From contig NZ_RQPI01000001.1 in assembly GCF_003854965.1 (NCBI RefSeq), forward strand, positions 992,001-1,056,000: 64,000 nucleotides of DNA. Direction: 5' to 3'. A program made the position numbers and the translations under genes. Source of the stretch: Paenibacillus rhizophilus. GTDB lineage: Bacteria; Bacillota; Bacilli; Paenibacillales; Paenibacillaceae. Each line of letters begins with the position of its first letter. The first letter of the stretch is position 1. This document shows, in pieces, positions 61,922-64,000 of the stretch. Below the pieces are notes generated by a model that searched no databases, was not told where the DNA came from, and saw only the letters and a program-made list of their open reading frames with translations.

Positions 61922-62845
61922 CTACCACAAGCTGTTTTCGCTGAATTTCTTGGAAATCTGATTGACCATAATCAATAAAACAAAGTTAATGACCGTATTG
62001 AACAGGTTGATGGCCGAGGAAAAGCTGTATTGGCTGCTGAGCAGCCCGATTTTGTAAACATAGGTCGAGAGAATTTCGCTTGAGGTGATGTTCAGGTCAT
62101 TCTGCATGAGATACACTTTTTCAAAACCGACCCCAAGCAGCCCTCCGACCCGCAAAATAAGCAGTGTAATCGCTGTCGGCATAAGCATGGGAATATCGAT
62201 ATAGCGGACTTTGTGCCAGCGGCTCGCTCCGTCAACGGTAGCGGCCTCGTACAGGCTCGGATCGACCGCGGAAAGCGCGGCGATATAAATAATGCTGTCC
62301 CAGCCGACATGCTGCCACACATCCGACCACACATATACACTGCTGAATAATCCCGCGGAGCCCATCAGATCGGGAGCCTCTCCGCCGAACAGATGATACA
62401 GGCTGCCGAGCAGACCGGTGCTGGGGGAAAATAAAATCATCATCAAACCTACCATAACAACCGTCGAGATGAAATGCGGCATATACGATACCGTCTGAAA
62501 AAAACGTCTAAACCGGTTTGCTCGCATCTGGTTGACCATTAGCGCCAGTATTATTGGAATTGGAAAGGTAATCAGACTGTAAACGCTGATGACAAGCGTA
62601 TTCTTGATGGTTGCCGAAAATTGATAGGAATGAAAGAACTTCTCGAAGTACTTGAACCCCGCCCAAGGGCTGCCGGTAATTCCTGATGCCGGGCTGTAAT
62701 CCTTGAACGCAATGATCACCCCATACATCGGCTTGTAGGCGAACAATAACGTAAGCACCACGGCGGGAAGAAGCAATACATACAGTCCCCAATTTCGTCT
62801 GATCTGTCCGAATGTTCGCCCTGGAACAAATTGACCGGATCTCAT
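61922..62845 (-). CDS. LplB/YteP-type ABC permease
   Basis: A 307-residue permease: YKPMYGVIIAFKDYSP near residue 40, the EAA loop EAATVDGASRWHKVRYIDIPML and the tail ending VNQISKKFSENSLW, typical for LplB/YteP. It is the first gene of the three-gene transporter, and is divergent from the membrane sensor at 63197. Confidence 0.9.
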   Translation of the reverse strand: MRSGQFVPGRTFGQIRRNWGLYVLLLPAVVLTLLFAYKPMYGVIIAFKDYSPASGITGSPWAGFKYFEKFFHSYQFSATIKNTLVISVYSLITFPIPIILALMVNQMRANRFRRFFQTVSYMPHFISTVVMVGLMMILFSPSTGLLGSLYHLFGGEAPDLMGSAGLFSSVYVWSDVWQHVGWDSIIYIAALSAVDPSLYEAATVDGASRWHKVRYIDIPMLMPTAITLLILRVGGLLGVGFEKVYLMQNDLNITSSEILSTYVYKIGLLSSQYSFSSAINLFNTVINFVLLIMVNQISKKFSENSLW

Positions 62846-63024
62846 GACATCCCCTCCTTAACCTCTTTAGTCTGTATAAATCGCTTTCAGTTTGATGCCG
62901 GCCTTTTGAACATCTTTAGTATACCTTCCCGAATTCCCGTTTACTGGACTTCATGAGACGGTAATTCGGACCTTTGCATTCCGTTTCCCTGCAGCTTAAA
63001 GACCCGGCTTCCCTCCTGAGCGGG

Positions 63025-63049
63025 AAAAGTTGACGGTATACCGACTTTT
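63025..63049. promoter_or_regulatory. Possible operator in the transporter/sensor divergent region
   Basis: AAAAGT and ACTTTT flank a perfect CGGTATACCG palindrome (63034-63043) between the LplB-like gene and the divergent sensor. It may be a regulator site. The remainder of 62846-63196 shows nothing else I recognise. Confidence 0.35.
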
Positions 63050-63196
63050 GTATGCGCTTTCCGGACTTTAAAGTAAAACGTTGAAGGGTTCATATGTTTT
63101 TTTCTCACAAAGGTTTTATAATATTTTTGTTACCATAAAATAAAACGCATTCATTAAATGAAACGCGCTCAGGAAAGGACGCGGCTCTGAAGGCCT

Positions 63197-64000
63197 ATGG
63201 CAAAAAAAACAAGAAACAAACCTTATCCCATCAAGCATTATGTAAAAATCATGATTATCATTTCTTTCACAGTGCTTGTTTTGGACTTTGTCATCAGCTT
63301 CGCTTCCATTTTCATCGTCAAGCAGCAATCCACACGGTATTTACAGGACACGGCCGACTTGTATATTAATCGGATTAATCATGATTTTGCTTACATCAAT
63401 CACTATATGGGCTGGACGCTGGCGAACGATGATACCCTGAACATGATGAATGCTTACGGCCTGAACAGCACTCCGTTCATAAAAGCCAACGAAAATCTGT
63501 ACAAACGGTTTACCGAGCTGCAAAAAAATTACGGGCAGGAATATAACTTCTTCTTCTACTTGAAGAACCAGTCCTTTTTTCTGAACTGCGCGCCAATGAG
63601 CATTTCCTATACGGATTATCGGAAACTGAAAGATCAGATTGTTTCCTACATAGAGGATAAGAACCTGTTCGAGAAATTTTATTCGAAATGGACGCCTGTC
63701 CTTGCCGGCGGCAAGTACTATATTATCAACATTGTGCCTTACTACAACCGTTATTTAGTCGCCCTTATTTCCGCGGATAACCTGATCCGGCCCCTTCGTC
63801 AGATCAATCTTGGAGAGGCAGGCTATGCGTCACTGGTAGATATACAGGGAAGAAACTTATCTACTCCGATATCCGAAAGCCAAACATCGCCGCCGGAAAG
63901 TAAGGCATACTCTGTTCTGGATTTCCTTCGGTCCGGAAGGACCGTCAGCAATGAATTCTCCAACGCGACGTTCAGCGTCAAGATGGTCATCAAATTCGGG
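63197..64000 (+). CDS. Membrane sensor, N-terminal part (YesM-type kinase or AraC-type regulator), cut by window edge
   Basis: The open frame runs off the window end; 268 codons are visible. The ATG at 63197 follows an in-frame TGA at 63188. A transmembrane helix (about 16-40, IMIIISFTVLVLDFVISFAS) is followed by an extracellular domain rich in aromatic residues with a Cache-like layout (LGEAGYASLVDIQGRNLST around 205-225). Divergent from an Lpl-type transporter, it is likely the sensor half of a YesMN-type system or a one-component AraC regulator with the same topology; the deciding C-terminus is missing. Confidence 0.7.
   Translation, partial: MAKKTRNKPYPIKHYVKIMIIISFTVLVLDFVISFASIFIVKQQSTRYLQDTADLYINRINHDFAYINHYMGWTLANDDTLNMMNAYGLNSTPFIKANENLYKRFTELQKNYGQEYNFFFYLKNQSFFLNCAPMSISYTDYRKLKDQIVSYIEDKNLFEKFYSKWTPVLAGGKYYIINIVPYYNRYLVALISADNLIRPLRQINLGEAGYASLVDIQGRNLSTPISESQTSPPESKAYSVLDFLRSGRTVSNEFSNATFSVKMVIKFG

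Overview
The window reads as a Firmicutes chromosome of the Paenibacillus type. Signs of this are roughly 50% GC, strong AGGAGG-like ribosome sites, many TetR/MarR/LacI regulators, an LplBC-type sugar transporter beside a membrane sensor, ATPase-less FecCD iron uptake and large methyl-accepting proteins. No rRNA, tRNA or CRISPR array was seen. The assignment rests on gene content only.

1-2.6 kb: a degraded short-chain dehydrogenase (the catalytic Tyr codon is a stop), then a divergent LysR regulator and MFS exporter.

2.7-25.4 kb is the core of the window: about 22 kb, all on the minus strand, in three transcription blocks. Block A (25.3 to 17.2 kb) holds metQ-metN-metI, a phenylacetate-CoA-ligase-like enzyme, a class I aminotransferase and a four-subunit 2-oxoacid:ferredoxin oxidoreductase. 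Block B (16.9 to 10.1 kb) holds a cysteine synthase, a NifK-like and a NifD-like protein, an SsuB/TauB-type ATPase, a NifH-like protein and a second cysteine synthase. Block C (9.9 to 2.7 kb) holds two SsuC/TauC-type permeases around one binding protein, then a fusion of a 2-hydroxyacyl-CoA-dehydratase activase with a cysteine-rich reductase domain, a free activase and a HgdB/YjiM-like protein. My reading, which is inference, is an anaerobic sulfur-scavenging locus. Organosulfur compounds and methionine are imported. Methionine may be transaminated and oxidatively decarboxylated to give reduced ferredoxin. ATP-dependent reductases (NifHDK-like, and possibly a double-cubane type) cleave C-S or related bonds, and the cysteine synthases capture the released sulfur. 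The P-cluster cysteines and the cofactor cysteine are kept, but the residues matching NifD His195 and His442 are changed and no nifB/E/N is present, so dinitrogen fixation is unlikely. An Fnr-type palindrome and terminator hairpins directly ahead of blocks B and C suggest oxygen control plus attenuation.

25.7-43.3 kb is mixed accessory and housekeeping content. It includes a MarR/MATE pair sharing one operator, YrdB, a LigB-type dioxygenase, DoxX, an XRE-cupin regulator, two chemoreceptors, a Fur-controlled siderophore uptake set, two GNAT acetyltransferases, a leaderless binding-protein-like protein, a glycosyltransferase with a TetR regulator sharing an operator, and a TetR/HXXEE pair.

43.3-48.6 kb: a non-coding stretch with a purine-rich low-complexity tract and a 177-bp imperfect inverted-repeat element, then an M29 aminopeptidase, exonuclease III, a DUF1349 protein and an IS200/IS605-family element with intact tnpA and decayed tnpB.

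48.6-64 kb: an MFS transporter and an AlkD-like protein, a secreted MTA/SAH-nucleosidase-like protein with a C-terminal stalk domain, a maltodextrin-type operon (LacI regulator, binding protein, two permeases, GH31 glucosidase), an LplBC-type transporter and the start of a divergent membrane sensor cut by the window edge.
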